A stretch of 14,747 nucleotides of DNA, from the NCBI GenBank assembly GCA_023261465.1, contig JAHFOW010000002.1:1-14747 (forward strand), read 5' to 3'. Within the stretch, counting starts at the first letter, position 1, and each line of letters begins with the position of its first letter. A model generated the notes under the pieces. It was not told where the DNA came from. It worked only from the letters and a program-made list of their open reading frames with translations, and did not search any database. The DNA comes from Planctomycetota bacterium (GTDB taxonomy: Bacteria > Planctomycetota > Brocadiia > Brocadiales > Brocadiaceae). A program made the position numbers and the translations under genes. This document shows positions 7,625 through 14,041 of this stretch, in pieces.

Positions 7625-8492
7625 GTTCACAATCCTTTTCACAGTGATGATTACATGGCGGTTCTTTTTCTGGTTCAGATATAGGTTCTCTTACCTTGTC
7701 AATAATCTCACTCACCGGTATATGGATTCTGCTTGCATTATTCAGTTCAATGGTAACTTCCTGTTGCAGCACATCGTAATTAATGACTTCTCCAACTCCC
7801 TTCGCCGTTTTCACGATAGAGCCTTTTCTGGGTAAGTTACGCTTCAGTTCGTCATAAACCTTATCTTCATAGCGCAGGCAACACATCAGGCGGCCGCACC
7901 TGCCGGAAATTTTTGAAGGATCGAGGGTCGCTTTTTGATTCTTTGCCATTTTCATGGTAACCGGTTCTAGATTCTTGAGGAATGACCTGCAACACAATTC
8001 CCGTCCGCAATGTTCATAATCAGCCAGAAGCCGTGCCTCGTCCCGGACTCCGATCTGTTTCATTTCTATGCGGGCCTGGTATTCCTTTGCCAGGTCTTTC
8101 ACCAGTTCTCTGAAATCTATGCGCCCGTTGGCAAGGTAATAAAAGATAATCTTACGTGTTCCGAATAAATGTTCCACACTCGCCAGTTTCATAACGAGTT
8201 TATGCTCTTTGATCTTCTTCTGGCAAAATTTGAATTCCACCGGCACCATTTCATTCATTATTTTGTTATATTTTTCTTTATCTTCAGGGGTGGCCTTCCG
8301 CAGAACTTCTCCGAGGTTATCCAGGGGAGCGTCATCCGGCACTTCTTTTACCCAGGCAACAACATCACCAAACTCAATACCACGGTTTGTGCGAATTACA
8401 ACCTGATCGTCTTTTCTGAGGGAATTAAATGTGGAAAAAAAATCAGCGGTGTTTTTTAAGACGCCAAACCGAATAGTTAAAATATGTCGCAT
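7617..8492 (-). CDS. ricT: PSP1/YaaT (RicT-like) protein
   Basis: A 291-residue cytoplasmic protein of the PSP1 C-terminal family. In Bacillus subtilis RicT (YaaT) works with RicA and RicF as an Fe-S complex influencing RNase Y mRNA processing and development. The diagnostic block is at 157-207: HCGRELCCRSFL then SGRCGRLMCCLRYE, giving cysteines 162, 167, 168, 199, 204 and 205, consistent with cluster ligands. N-terminal segments RGIEFGDVV and FYYLANGRIDFRELVKDLA are also typical. An unusual C-terminal tail, CNHHCEKDCELE, adds three Cys and two His. No ricA or ricF homologue is seen nearby. Adjacency to metG is common for this family in many bacteria. The ATG at 8492 lacks a clear Shine-Dalgarno, but a strong promoter lies about 40 nt upstream. 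Family is firm; RNA-processing role is by analogy. Confidence 0.9.
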   Translation of the reverse strand: MRHILTIRFGVLKNTADFFSTFNSLRKDDQVVIRTNRGIEFGDVVAWVKEVPDDAPLDNLGEVLRKATPEDKEKYNKIMNEMVPVEFKFCQKKIKEHKLVMKLASVEHLFGTRKIIFYYLANGRIDFRELVKDLAKEYQARIEMKQIGVRDEARLLADYEHCGRELCCRSFLKNLEPVTMKMAKNQKATLDPSKISGRCGRLMCCLRYEDKVYDELKRNLPRKGSIVKTAKGVGEVINYDVLQQEVTIELNNASRIHIPVSEIIDKVREPISEPEKEPPCNHHCEKDCELE

Positions 8493-8538
8493 GAGGTTAC
8501 ATCGAAAGGATTCTTCTAATAAAAATTATATTTTTATT

Positions 8539-8567
8539 ATTATCAATTAATACTGTGTGTTTGTCAA
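8539..8567 (-). promoter_or_regulatory. Promoter of the ricT-metG unit
   Basis: On the minus strand a perfect TTGACA (8562-8567) is followed by 17 nt and GATAAT (8539-8544). The expected transcription start near 8532 gives a leader of about 40 nt to ricT. It lies back to back with a promoter facing the other way, the two -35 hexamers being 1 bp apart. Confidence 0.7.
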
Positions 8568-8568
8568 G

Positions 8569-8597
8569 TTTACAAGTTTCTCATGTTTTTTTATAAT
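8569..8597 (+). promoter_or_regulatory. Promoter of the 8772 gene
   Basis: TTTACA (8569-8574), 17-nt spacer, perfect TATAAT (8592-8597). Transcription would start near 8604, leaving an untranslated leader of about 165 nt before the ATG at 8772. I found no convincing structured element in that AT-rich leader; a 31-codon ORF at 8660-8755 has no ribosome binding site. Confidence 0.65.
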
Positions 8598-8771
8598 TTT
8601 GGATTATCGCTGTTTCAATGAATCACGCTTGCATTATTATTTTTGAATATGATATTATTATGTCGAATTCATCTAAAGTATTTCGCGTATTCTGTATTCC
8701 TCAGGGCTCTTTTATCAGGTATAAGTTTTATGAAATCAAAAATAGTCCACATTAGACAGCGAGGGTAGAAA

Positions 8772-9308
8772 ATGAAAAGACTTCTCTTCGGTTTTTTGGT
8801 ATCTATTTTTCCCATAATCCTGACACATCCTTTATATGCACAGGACGCTTTGAGCAAGTTAAATATGATGGAGATTGTTATCTCAAATCTTGTATCAAGG
8901 GTTGAGGCATTGGAAAAACGGGTAAACGAGTTGGAAAAGGGCAGGGGTCTTTCATCTGCAGGCAGTACGCCAAGGGTGGCAAGGAAAGAACCGCCTCCCA
9001 AAGAATCCTCTACGCCAGCGATAACGAATGGGTTTGAAGATATTGGAAATGGGTTCTTTGTAAGAAATGTGCGGTTCAGTCCGTTTGGGTCGAATGTGCT
9101 GTGCATCGGCGAGATTGCAAATAGAACGGAAAAAAATTATCGTTTTGCAAAGTTCACCCTGGAAATATACGATGACCGTGACTTGCCGGTTAAAAAAGAA
9201 GAGTTTTCCATTCCAGACCTCCCCAAAGAGAGCGTTAAACCCTTTGAAGCCATGATCATTGGCGTTGAAGCCGGTCTTATCTATCGTTATGTGATCAGGC
9301 CAGATTGA
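8772..9308 (+). CDS. Exported coiled-coil protein with FxLYD-like domain
   Basis: A 178-residue protein of unknown function. Residues 1-23 are a clear signal peptide (MKRLLFGFLVSIFPIIL, cleavage after LYA). A short coiled coil spans about 27-57 (heptad-like leucines in LVSRVEALEKRVNELEKG). A Pro/Ser-rich linker covers about 60-85. The C-terminal 90 residues resemble the FxLYD beta-sandwich family: VLCIGEIANRTEKNYRFAKFTLEIYDDRDLPV, here spanning 109-140, then a phase of charged residues and the KPFEAMI segment. This suggests a secreted or periplasmic oligomeric protein with a binding domain. GAGGG at 8761-8765 gives a good ribosome binding site 6 nt before the ATG. The next gene starts 6 nt after the stop in the same frame, so the two are likely cotranscribed. 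FxLYD assignment is by pattern and moderately sure. Confidence 0.75.
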   Translation: MKRLLFGFLVSIFPIILTHPLYAQDALSKLNMMEIVISNLVSRVEALEKRVNELEKGRGLSSAGSTPRVARKEPPPKESSTPAITNGFEDIGNGFFVRNVRFSPFGSNVLCIGEIANRTEKNYRFAKFTLEIYDDRDLPVKKEEFSIPDLPKESVKPFEAMIIGVEAGLIYRYVIRPD

Positions 9309-9314
9309 ATAGAA

Positions 9315-10262
9315 TTGAACATAAATATCATTGAGCGAAAAGGCCGTGTCCTTACCAGACCGACGCTGAAATGCCTCAGTCAGGTTGCCGCAATAAATCC
9401 AGCCCTGGGGTGCGTTCATCAGTGCGTATATTGCTATGTTCGGGGATATTCAATGTATCCAGGCGATGGAAATGTCCTTGTGTATGGCAATATGACAGAA
9501 AAATTAACACGGGAATTATCCACACGGAAAAAATTGCCTGCGTATGTATTCTTTAGCCCAACCTGCGATGTGCTCCAGCCCATACCTCAGGTACTCGATA
9601 TGACGTACGATCTGATGCGTATCTTATTTGAACATGGTGTTGGCGTAAATCTGCTTACGAAGGGGCGGATTCCAATAAAATTTTTCCCCCTGTTTCACCA
9701 TTACCAAGAACTCCTTCATGTTCAAATCGGGATTACAACGCTTAATCGGGACATTCAAAAAAGAATAGAACCCTACGCTTCAAATCCAGGGGAGCGGATG
9801 AGGAATATTGAACGGCTCTGCAAGATAGGTATCGTCCCGGAAATAAAATTAGACCCCTTAATTCCCGGCGTGACCGATACGGAGAAAAATTTAACATCCT
9901 TGTTTAAGGCACTTCAGGAATCCGGCGTAAATTCAGCAAGCATTAATTATCTCTTCCTGAGACCGCAGATCAAAAAAAACCTGTATAAGGCATTGGGAAA
10001 TACCCCTTTTCTGACAAACATTATGGAACATTACCGCCATGCAAAGACGCTCAATCTCCTGGCAGAGAAATCTCACATTACCGCCCTGGATGTTGAGTAC
10101 AGGCGGCGCGCATACGAACAGATATCCGGATGGGCTGAGGCTTACGGAATATATGCCTACGTGTGCGGCTGTAAAAATCCTGATATTACAGAAGAACCCT
10201 TATGCGGCAAGAACTGGGGACGGCATTTTGAAAAGCGCTCGTCGCAGATGCGGTTGTTTTAA
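9315..10262 (+). CDS. Radical SAM protein, SplB-like (COG1533-type)
   Basis: A 315-residue radical SAM enzyme. The [4Fe-4S]/SAM motif is CVHQCVYCY (C33, C37, C40; CxxxCxxC) preceded by INPALGC, the arrangement seen in spore-photoproduct-lyase-like (SplB/COG1533) proteins. Other supportive segments are FFSPTCDVLQPI, the NLLTKGR strand, VQIGITTLN (a typical SIT/GITTL strand), EPYASNPGERMRNIERL and KLDPLIPGVTD. The C-terminus has three more cysteines (C284, C286, C297 in VCGCKN and LCGKNW) that could bind a second cluster or metal. Its substrate cannot be told. The start is TTG at 9315; no upstream in-frame ATG is possible because the FxLYD gene's TGA (9306-9308) is in the same frame, and starting further in would remove the cluster motif. 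No strong Shine-Dalgarno, so coupling to the preceding gene is likely. True photoproduct lyase is not claimed. Confidence 0.85.
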   Translation: MNINIIERKGRVLTRPTLKCLSQVAAINPALGCVHQCVYCYVRGYSMYPGDGNVLVYGNMTEKLTRELSTRKKLPAYVFFSPTCDVLQPIPQVLDMTYDLMRILFEHGVGVNLLTKGRIPIKFFPLFHHYQELLHVQIGITTLNRDIQKRIEPYASNPGERMRNIERLCKIGIVPEIKLDPLIPGVTDTEKNLTSLFKALQESGVNSASINYLFLRPQIKKNLYKALGNTPFLTNIMEHYRHAKTLNLLAEKSHITALDVEYRRRAYEQISGWAEAYGIYAYVCGCKNPDITEEPLCGKNWGRHFEKRSSQMRLF

Positions 10263-10275
10263 TTACAAAATATAT

Positions 10276-10304
10276 TTGACAAAATCATGAGAAAAAAGTA
10301 ATAC
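10276..10304 (+). promoter_or_regulatory. Candidate promoter of the carbonic anhydrase gene
   Basis: A perfect TTGACA (10276-10281) is followed by 17 nt and TAATAC (10299-10304), a poor -10 box; TACATT and CATTAT just downstream would need longer spacers. It lies in the 128-nt gap before the ATG at 10391. The -35 is convincing, the -10 is not. Confidence 0.4.
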
Positions 10305-10390
10305 ATTATCCTGATAATTACACAAGAAAGCCGAAAGAAAAACGATACAGTATGCTTTATTTTAAATCATTTATTATTTAAGGAGACACC

Positions 10391-11167
10391 ATGAAGATTT
10401 TTACCCATATTGTATTGCCATTTGCTTTTTTATTTCTGCCATTAACGGGCACACCGGCATTATTTGCCAGTTCCGGGGAACAAGGCCATTCCGTTCACTG
10501 GGGTTACGAAGGTGAATACGGTCCCGATCACTGGGGGGATATCAAAAGCGAATATTCCCGGTGCAAGGGGGGCCAACAGCAGTCACCCGTTGGTATTGCC
10601 CTGACTGAAAAGGCAGAACTGGATAAAATAAACGTCCATTACTACAACACTCCTTTACGGATTATTAATAATGGCCATACTATCCAGATTAATTATGCAA
10701 AAGGCAGTACCATAACTATTGGGAATAACAATTACGAGCTTTTACAATTCCACTTCCACAGCCCCAGCGAACACAAGTTAAATGGGAGTACCTACGATAT
10801 GGAGTTGCATTTGGTTCATAAAGGCGAGGATGGGAAACTTGCGGTTGTTGGTATCCTCATGCAGGAAGGCAAGACAAATGATTTCATAAAAACCCTATGG
10901 AATAATCTTCCTGCCGAAGCAGGAAAAGAGAGATCGGTTGCCGAGGTCAAGATCAATGCCAGCCAGATACTTCCTCAAAATATGGCCTATTACACATACT
11001 CAGGTTCGCTTACCGTGCCTCCATGCAATGAAATTGTGACCTGGTATGTATTGAAGACCCCCATTGAAGTATCAAAGGCACAGATAGAAAAATTTACTTC
11101 TCTTATTAAAAAGAGCGCACGACCAATAAAACCCCTCTATGGCAGGGTAGTCAGGGAGAGTAACTAA
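10391..11167 (+). CDS. Alpha-class carbonic anhydrase, exported
   Basis: A 258-residue zinc enzyme that interconverts CO2 and bicarbonate. The first 27 residues or so form a signal peptide (hydrophobic IVLPFAFLFLPL, then ALFAS), placing it outside the cytoplasm. The mature domain is full length: HWGYEGEYGPDHWG, QSPVGI, NNGHTIQI (H96 matches the proton-shuttle His64 of human CA II), QFHFHSPSEH (zinc ligands H121 and H123), ELHLVHKG (third ligand H140), and SLTVPPCNEIVTW (T208 matches Thr199). C58 and C212 are placed to form the disulfide typical of bacterial alpha enzymes. All catalytic residues are present, so it should be active. AGGAG (10381-10385) sits 5 nt before the ATG, and a candidate promoter precedes it, suggesting independent expression. 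A palindromic repeat follows the stop. Confidence 0.96.
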   Translation: MKIFTHIVLPFAFLFLPLTGTPALFASSGEQGHSVHWGYEGEYGPDHWGDIKSEYSRCKGGQQQSPVGIALTEKAELDKINVHYYNTPLRIINNGHTIQINYAKGSTITIGNNNYELLQFHFHSPSEHKLNGSTYDMELHLVHKGEDGKLAVVGILMQEGKTNDFIKTLWNNLPAEAGKERSVAEVKINASQILPQNMAYYTYSGSLTVPPCNEIVTWYVLKTPIEVSKAQIEKFTSLIKKSARPIKPLYGRVVRESN

Positions 11168-11222
11168 TAAAGATACTTTTCAGACTGAAGCCTGAAGGTT
11201 TAAGTTACTTTTGGATAAATAC

Positions 11223-11254
11223 ATGTAGAGACGCAAAATCTTGCGTCTCTACAT
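11223..11254 (+). repeat. Dispersed palindromic repeat, copy 2
   Basis: A perfect 14-bp inverted repeat (ATGTAGAGACGCAA and its complement) around the loop AATC. It lies between the convergent carbonic anhydrase and HPF-CSD genes, so its transcript would form a stable hairpin in the 3' region of either one. There is no T-run after it, so it is not a classical rho-independent terminator, but it could stabilise 3' ends. Confidence 0.9.
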
Positions 11255-11286
11255 TATTGAAATCCCTAATTCAAATTCCTTAAATA

Positions 11287-11805
11287 TTATACTGCAGAGA
11301 GGGAGCTTGCCTGGGGTCCCTTATCTCCCATTTCCTCCGTATAACGCACTTCCATTCCAATCTTGAGATTTTTGAATCCATTACTCCGTACGCTATGTTC
11401 ATGGAAATAAACCTCACGTCCATCGTGCGTGGTAAGAAAGCCGTATCCCCTATCGGGAAACAGTGAGCTTATGCGTGCGTGCGGTACTTCTTCATGATGT
11501 TTCACTTCTCTGCGGTGCAGTTGCGCATGATCTTCCAACTTGCGGCGGGCAGCGTCAAAAGAATCCCTTATTGCCATATAAAGGTCCGGATTTGGTTCGC
11601 GTTTTATTATCAGTTCCGTGCCGGGAACTGTTATATCGATGTGTACATTATACAACGACCGCTTGGGTAACGCCTCCACAACAACCCGGCAGCTTGTGAT
11701 TTTGTCGTAAAATTTATCTAACTTCCCGGCCTTTTCATTAATATCTGCTTTAATTGCTTCCGTAAGCTCCACATTACGCGCGGTAACCTGCAAAGGAAGT
11801 ATCAT
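11287..11805 (-). CDS. Ribosome hibernation factor (HPF/RaiA) fused to cold-shock domain
   Basis: A 172-residue cytoplasmic protein with two domains. Residues 1-100 are an HPF/RaiA (ribosomal S30AE) domain: LPLQVTARNVELTEAIKADI, then KLDKFYDKITSCRVVVE, the strand NVHIDITVPGTELIIK and DLYMAIRDSFDAARRKLEDH. Residues 107-172 are a cold-shock OB fold: ARISSLFPDRGYGFLTTHDG with RNP1 core RGYGFL (119-124), then VYFHEHSV (RNP2-like), LKIGMEVRYTEE and GPQASSL. Known HPF binds the 30S subunit to inactivate ribosomes in stress; long HPFs carry a different dimerisation domain, so here the CSD replaces it and probably adds RNA binding. The start is well fixed: GGAGGAG (11810-11816) lies 4 nt before the ATG, and a near-consensus promoter is upstream. 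Domain assignment is firm; in vivo role is inference. Confidence 0.92.
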   Translation of the reverse strand: MILPLQVTARNVELTEAIKADINEKAGKLDKFYDKITSCRVVVEALPKRSLYNVHIDITVPGTELIIKREPNPDLYMAIRDSFDAARRKLEDHAQLHRREVKHHEEVPHARISSLFPDRGYGFLTTHDGREVYFHEHSVRSNGFKNLKIGMEVRYTEEMGDKGPQASSLSAV

Positions 11806-11855
11806 GTTTCTCCTCCAAAAAAATCAAGTAACGTATCTATGATACAAATGAAGTA

Positions 11856-11884
11856 ATTTTAGCAACCGATTCGGGGTATGTCAA
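11856..11884 (-). promoter_or_regulatory. Promoter of the HPF-CSD gene
   Basis: On the minus strand a perfect TTGACA (11879-11884) is followed by 17 nt and TAAAAT (11856-11861). The start would be near 11849, giving a leader of about 44 nt. A small palindrome, GTATC-TAT-GATAC (11833-11845), lies just downstream of that start and could be an operator or a short leader hairpin. Confidence 0.7.
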
Positions 11885-11957
11885 CGCAAAGTAGGTAATA
11901 GGTTCATTATTTACCCACTTTTGAAAAACCGGTTTAAGCCGTTTCCCGTTTTATTTC

Positions 11958-11985
11958 TTGACTCTTTTGTTCATTTACATATAAT
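11958..11985 (+). promoter_or_regulatory. Promoter of the aminotransferase gene
   Basis: TTGACT (11958-11963), 16-nt spacer, perfect TATAAT (11980-11985). Transcription would begin near 11992, leaving a 48-nt AT-rich leader with the ribosome binding site AAAGGA (12025-12030) 9 nt before the ATG. Confidence 0.7.
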
Positions 11986-12039
11986 AAAAATTTCTTTAAA
12001 AGTAAAATTATTTATATATATCTGAAAGGAAACCTCTTT

Positions 12040-13185
12040 ATGAAGAAGAATTATTTATTTACACCAGGCCCAACTATGGTGCCCGCAGAGGTATCGCTGG
12101 CCGAGGCGCTCCCCATGATCCACCACAGGACGCCACAGTTCTCGCAAATCTTTTACGAGGTAAGCGAGGACTTAAAATACCTCTTCCAGACAAAGACGGG
12201 CGAGGTTTTCACCCTCATGTCATCGGGCACAGGCGCCATGGAGGCATGCGTGGCGAATGTCCTGGCCAGGGGGCAAAAGGCGCTCGTGGTTATCAGCGGA
12301 AAATTCGGCGAACGCTGGGCCGAACTCTGTACTTGTTTTGGTATTGAAACAATTACCATCGACGTTGAAAATGGCAAGGCTGTGAATCCATCGGACATTG
12401 AGGCCGTTCTTAAGAAGACGCCCGGGATCAAGGTGGTATTTACCACCCAGAGCGAAACCTCTACCGGCGTTGTGCACGATATAAAGGCCATTTCCCCCAT
12501 TGTTAAAAAATACGGCGCATTAATGGTTGTTGATTGTATTTCTGCCATTGGTGTACACCCCTTGATGATGGATGAATGGGCAATTGACGTTGCCATTACC
12601 GGTTCACAGAAGGGGTGTATGATGCCGCCAGGCCTCGCCTTTGCCTGCGTTAACAGCACCGCCTGGGATGTTATCGAAAAGGCGGATCTCCCCAGATATT
12701 ACTGGGATTTCAGGAAGATGAGAAAAGACTTAAAGGATAAAACAACGCCCTTCACCCCGGCCGTTTCCCTGGTTATGGCAATGAAGACTGCGCTGGATAT
12801 GCTCAAAAAGGAAGGAATTGAGAATGTCTGGAAGCGCCATGCACGCCTCGCCCATGCTACACGGGAAGGCGCAAAGGCATTAGGGCTGGAACTCTTTGCG
12901 GGGGAATATTCAAGCAACGTGTTAACCGCCATTAAGGCGCCCAAAGGAATTGATGTTGATAAGATTATCAAGAAATTACGCGATGAGACAGGGGTAACCT
13001 TTACCGGCGGTCAGGATGAATTAAAAGGCAAGATCATCAGGATCGGCCACATGGGATACGTCAACGACTTCGATATGCTCATTGCCATTGCAGCACTCGA
13101 GAAAGGACTGTACGAGGCCGGTTATCCGGTACAACTCGGCGAAGGTTTGGCTACCGTGCAATCAATCCTGGTGGGCAAGAAATAA
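12040..13185 (+). CDS. Class V PLP aminotransferase (alanine-glyoxylate / serine-type family)
   Basis: A 381-residue PLP enzyme of fold type I, class V. Sequence landmarks are LFTPGPTMVP (family N-terminal signature), IHHRTPQFS, LMSSGTGAMEACVANVL (phosphate-binding loop, about 59-75), QSETSTGVVHDI, VVDCISAIG (D165 contacts the PLP ring nitrogen), ITGSQKGCMMPPG (Schiff-base Lys about 191) and RIGHMGYVN near the C-terminus. The family contains alanine-glyoxylate, serine-glyoxylate and serine-pyruvate aminotransferases as well as phosphoserine-type biosynthetic enzymes. In autotrophs without phosphoserine pathway enzymes of other types, members can serve serine/glycine metabolism. Substrate cannot be fixed from sequence and no pathway partner lies beside it. 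It has its own near-consensus promoter and ribosome binding site and is followed by a palindromic repeat, so it is probably monocistronic. Confidence 0.93.
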   Translation: MKKNYLFTPGPTMVPAEVSLAEALPMIHHRTPQFSQIFYEVSEDLKYLFQTKTGEVFTLMSSGTGAMEACVANVLARGQKALVVISGKFGERWAELCTCFGIETITIDVENGKAVNPSDIEAVLKKTPGIKVVFTTQSETSTGVVHDIKAISPIVKKYGALMVVDCISAIGVHPLMMDEWAIDVAITGSQKGCMMPPGLAFACVNSTAWDVIEKADLPRYYWDFRKMRKDLKDKTTPFTPAVSLVMAMKTALDMLKKEGIENVWKRHARLAHATREGAKALGLELFAGEYSSNVLTAIKAPKGIDVDKIIKKLRDETGVTFTGGQDELKGKIIRIGHMGYVNDFDMLIAIAALEKGLYEAGYPVQLGEGLATVQSILVGKK

Positions 13186-13199
13186 GGAATTTCATATTA

Positions 13200-13225
13200 T
13201 AGAGACGCAGAATCTTGCGTCTCTA
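13200..13225 (+). repeat. Dispersed palindromic repeat, copy 3
   Basis: The arms TAGAGACGCAG (13200-13210) and TTGCGTCTCTA (13215-13225) flank the loop AATC. The core differs from copy 2 at one position (A to G), leaving a G-U pair at the loop side, so the hairpin is preserved in RNA. It starts 15 nt after the aminotransferase stop and marks exactly where recognisable EAL-domain homology of the adjacent pseudogene ends. Confidence 0.88.
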
Positions 13226-13832
13226 CCGGGCGAGAATTTACAACCAAGCGACCGTAACTCCTTGATAAATTTAACCTCCCTGCCCAGGTCCTGCATGGCC
13301 GCAGTCTCGGTAATCTCAAAAATTATGCCAAAACGTCTCCGCCGTGTTAATAAACTGGCCGGGTATGACAATCTCCCCGTTCTCGCTCCGCATCCACGCC
13401 AGCACTTTATAGTGATATACAGCACCGGTCTTCTTTCAGCGCCTTTTTAATACGCCCCTTCCACTTAATCCTTGCATTCATCTTCTCTAACAAGAGGTCT
13501 TCTGGACGATAAACATGCGACCGGTTGCGCCCAATCTCCTTTGCGTGATACACTGAGGCATCAACCTTCTTGAAGAGGTCGTAGAGGGTATCCCCATGGT
13601 CAGGAAATACCACAATACCAACACTTACCGGGGATATGAGACAGTTACACCAATAATAGCGCCCATCTCTCTTTTTGTTCTTAAATACACCCCTCCACGC
13701 TTCTCCGCTCATGATCGTTTTCCACATATCCTCTTACACCGTCTGCACAGTTTCTCCTGTTGAGATGATGCTAGGATTCTTTCCCATAACTTCTTCCTTA
13801 AGATTACCCGACAAGCTGCGGAACTGCTTGAA
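13226..13832 (-). pseudogene. Decayed PAS-GGDEF-EAL (c-di-GMP signalling) gene
   Basis: On the minus strand successive fragments match a PAS-GGDEF-EAL protein that would make or break cyclic di-GMP. From about 13832: a PAS core (LKEEVMGKNPSIISTGETV) with an in-frame TAA at 13734-13736, then MWKTIMSGEAWRGVFKNKKR and YYWCNCLISPV. This joins directly to the end of a GGDEF domain (SVGIVVFPDHG, KKVDASVYHAKEIGRNR), so the catalytic GGDEF motif is deleted. Next comes the start of an EAL domain, with a frameshift near 13426 leading to GAVYHYKVLAWMRSENGEI and PGQFINTAE. A second shift and a deletion of roughly 50 codons bring in FEITETAAM (from near 13320) and KELRSLGCKF. The remainder, including the catalytic EAL core, is gone where repeat copy 3 begins. 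No fragment could be functional as a cyclase or phosphodiesterase. Confidence 0.85.
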
Positions 13833-13863
13833 TAATATCTTAAACCTGTGTTTTAATTTTTGA

Positions 13864-14041
13864 TGATATCAGGTCATTATACACAAGTATAATTTTGTTA
13901 AATGAAAATTCCTATGCGATACTACAAAAAAACAGTATAATTATTTTTATTTATGTTTTCAATATAACATATTCTTTTAAAAGTATTTCCGTGCCTGTCA
14001 TCGCACAAAAATTCAGAGTTTAAGGAAGGTAAAGAGGATTT
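13864..14041. other. AT-rich intergenic region
   Basis: A 178-nt AT-rich gap between the pseudogene and the LamG-like gene. It contains an isolated TATAAT at 13936-13941, but no acceptable -35 box at a normal distance. GGAAGG and AGAGGA near 14023-14037 provide the ribosome binding site for the gene at 14042. I see no RNA gene or repeat in it. Confidence 0.5.

Noticed and set aside
8660..8755. 31-codon ORF in the leader of the 8772 gene
   Set aside because: No ribosome binding site and no recognisable peptide; an attenuation leader cannot be supported.
8669..9106. Minus-strand ORF of 145 codons opposite the FxLYD gene
   Set aside because: It has no domain signal, while the opposite frame has a signal peptide, ribosome binding site, promoter and coiled coil.
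11172..11202. TTCAG/CTGAA repeats after the carbonic anhydrase gene
   Set aside because: Only a 5-bp stem with an 8-nt loop; too weak to call a terminator or regulatory RNA.
11223..11254. Palindrome as a rho-independent terminator
   Set aside because: The stem is strong but no T-run follows on either strand, and the same element occurs upstream of genes at 4296-4323.
12153..12659. Minus-strand ORF of 168 codons inside the aminotransferase gene
   Set aside because: Shadow frame of a gene with complete PLP-enzyme motifs.
4296..13225. The three palindromes as a CRISPR or ordered array
   Set aside because: Copies are kilobases apart, in both orientations, with no regular spacers and no cas genes.
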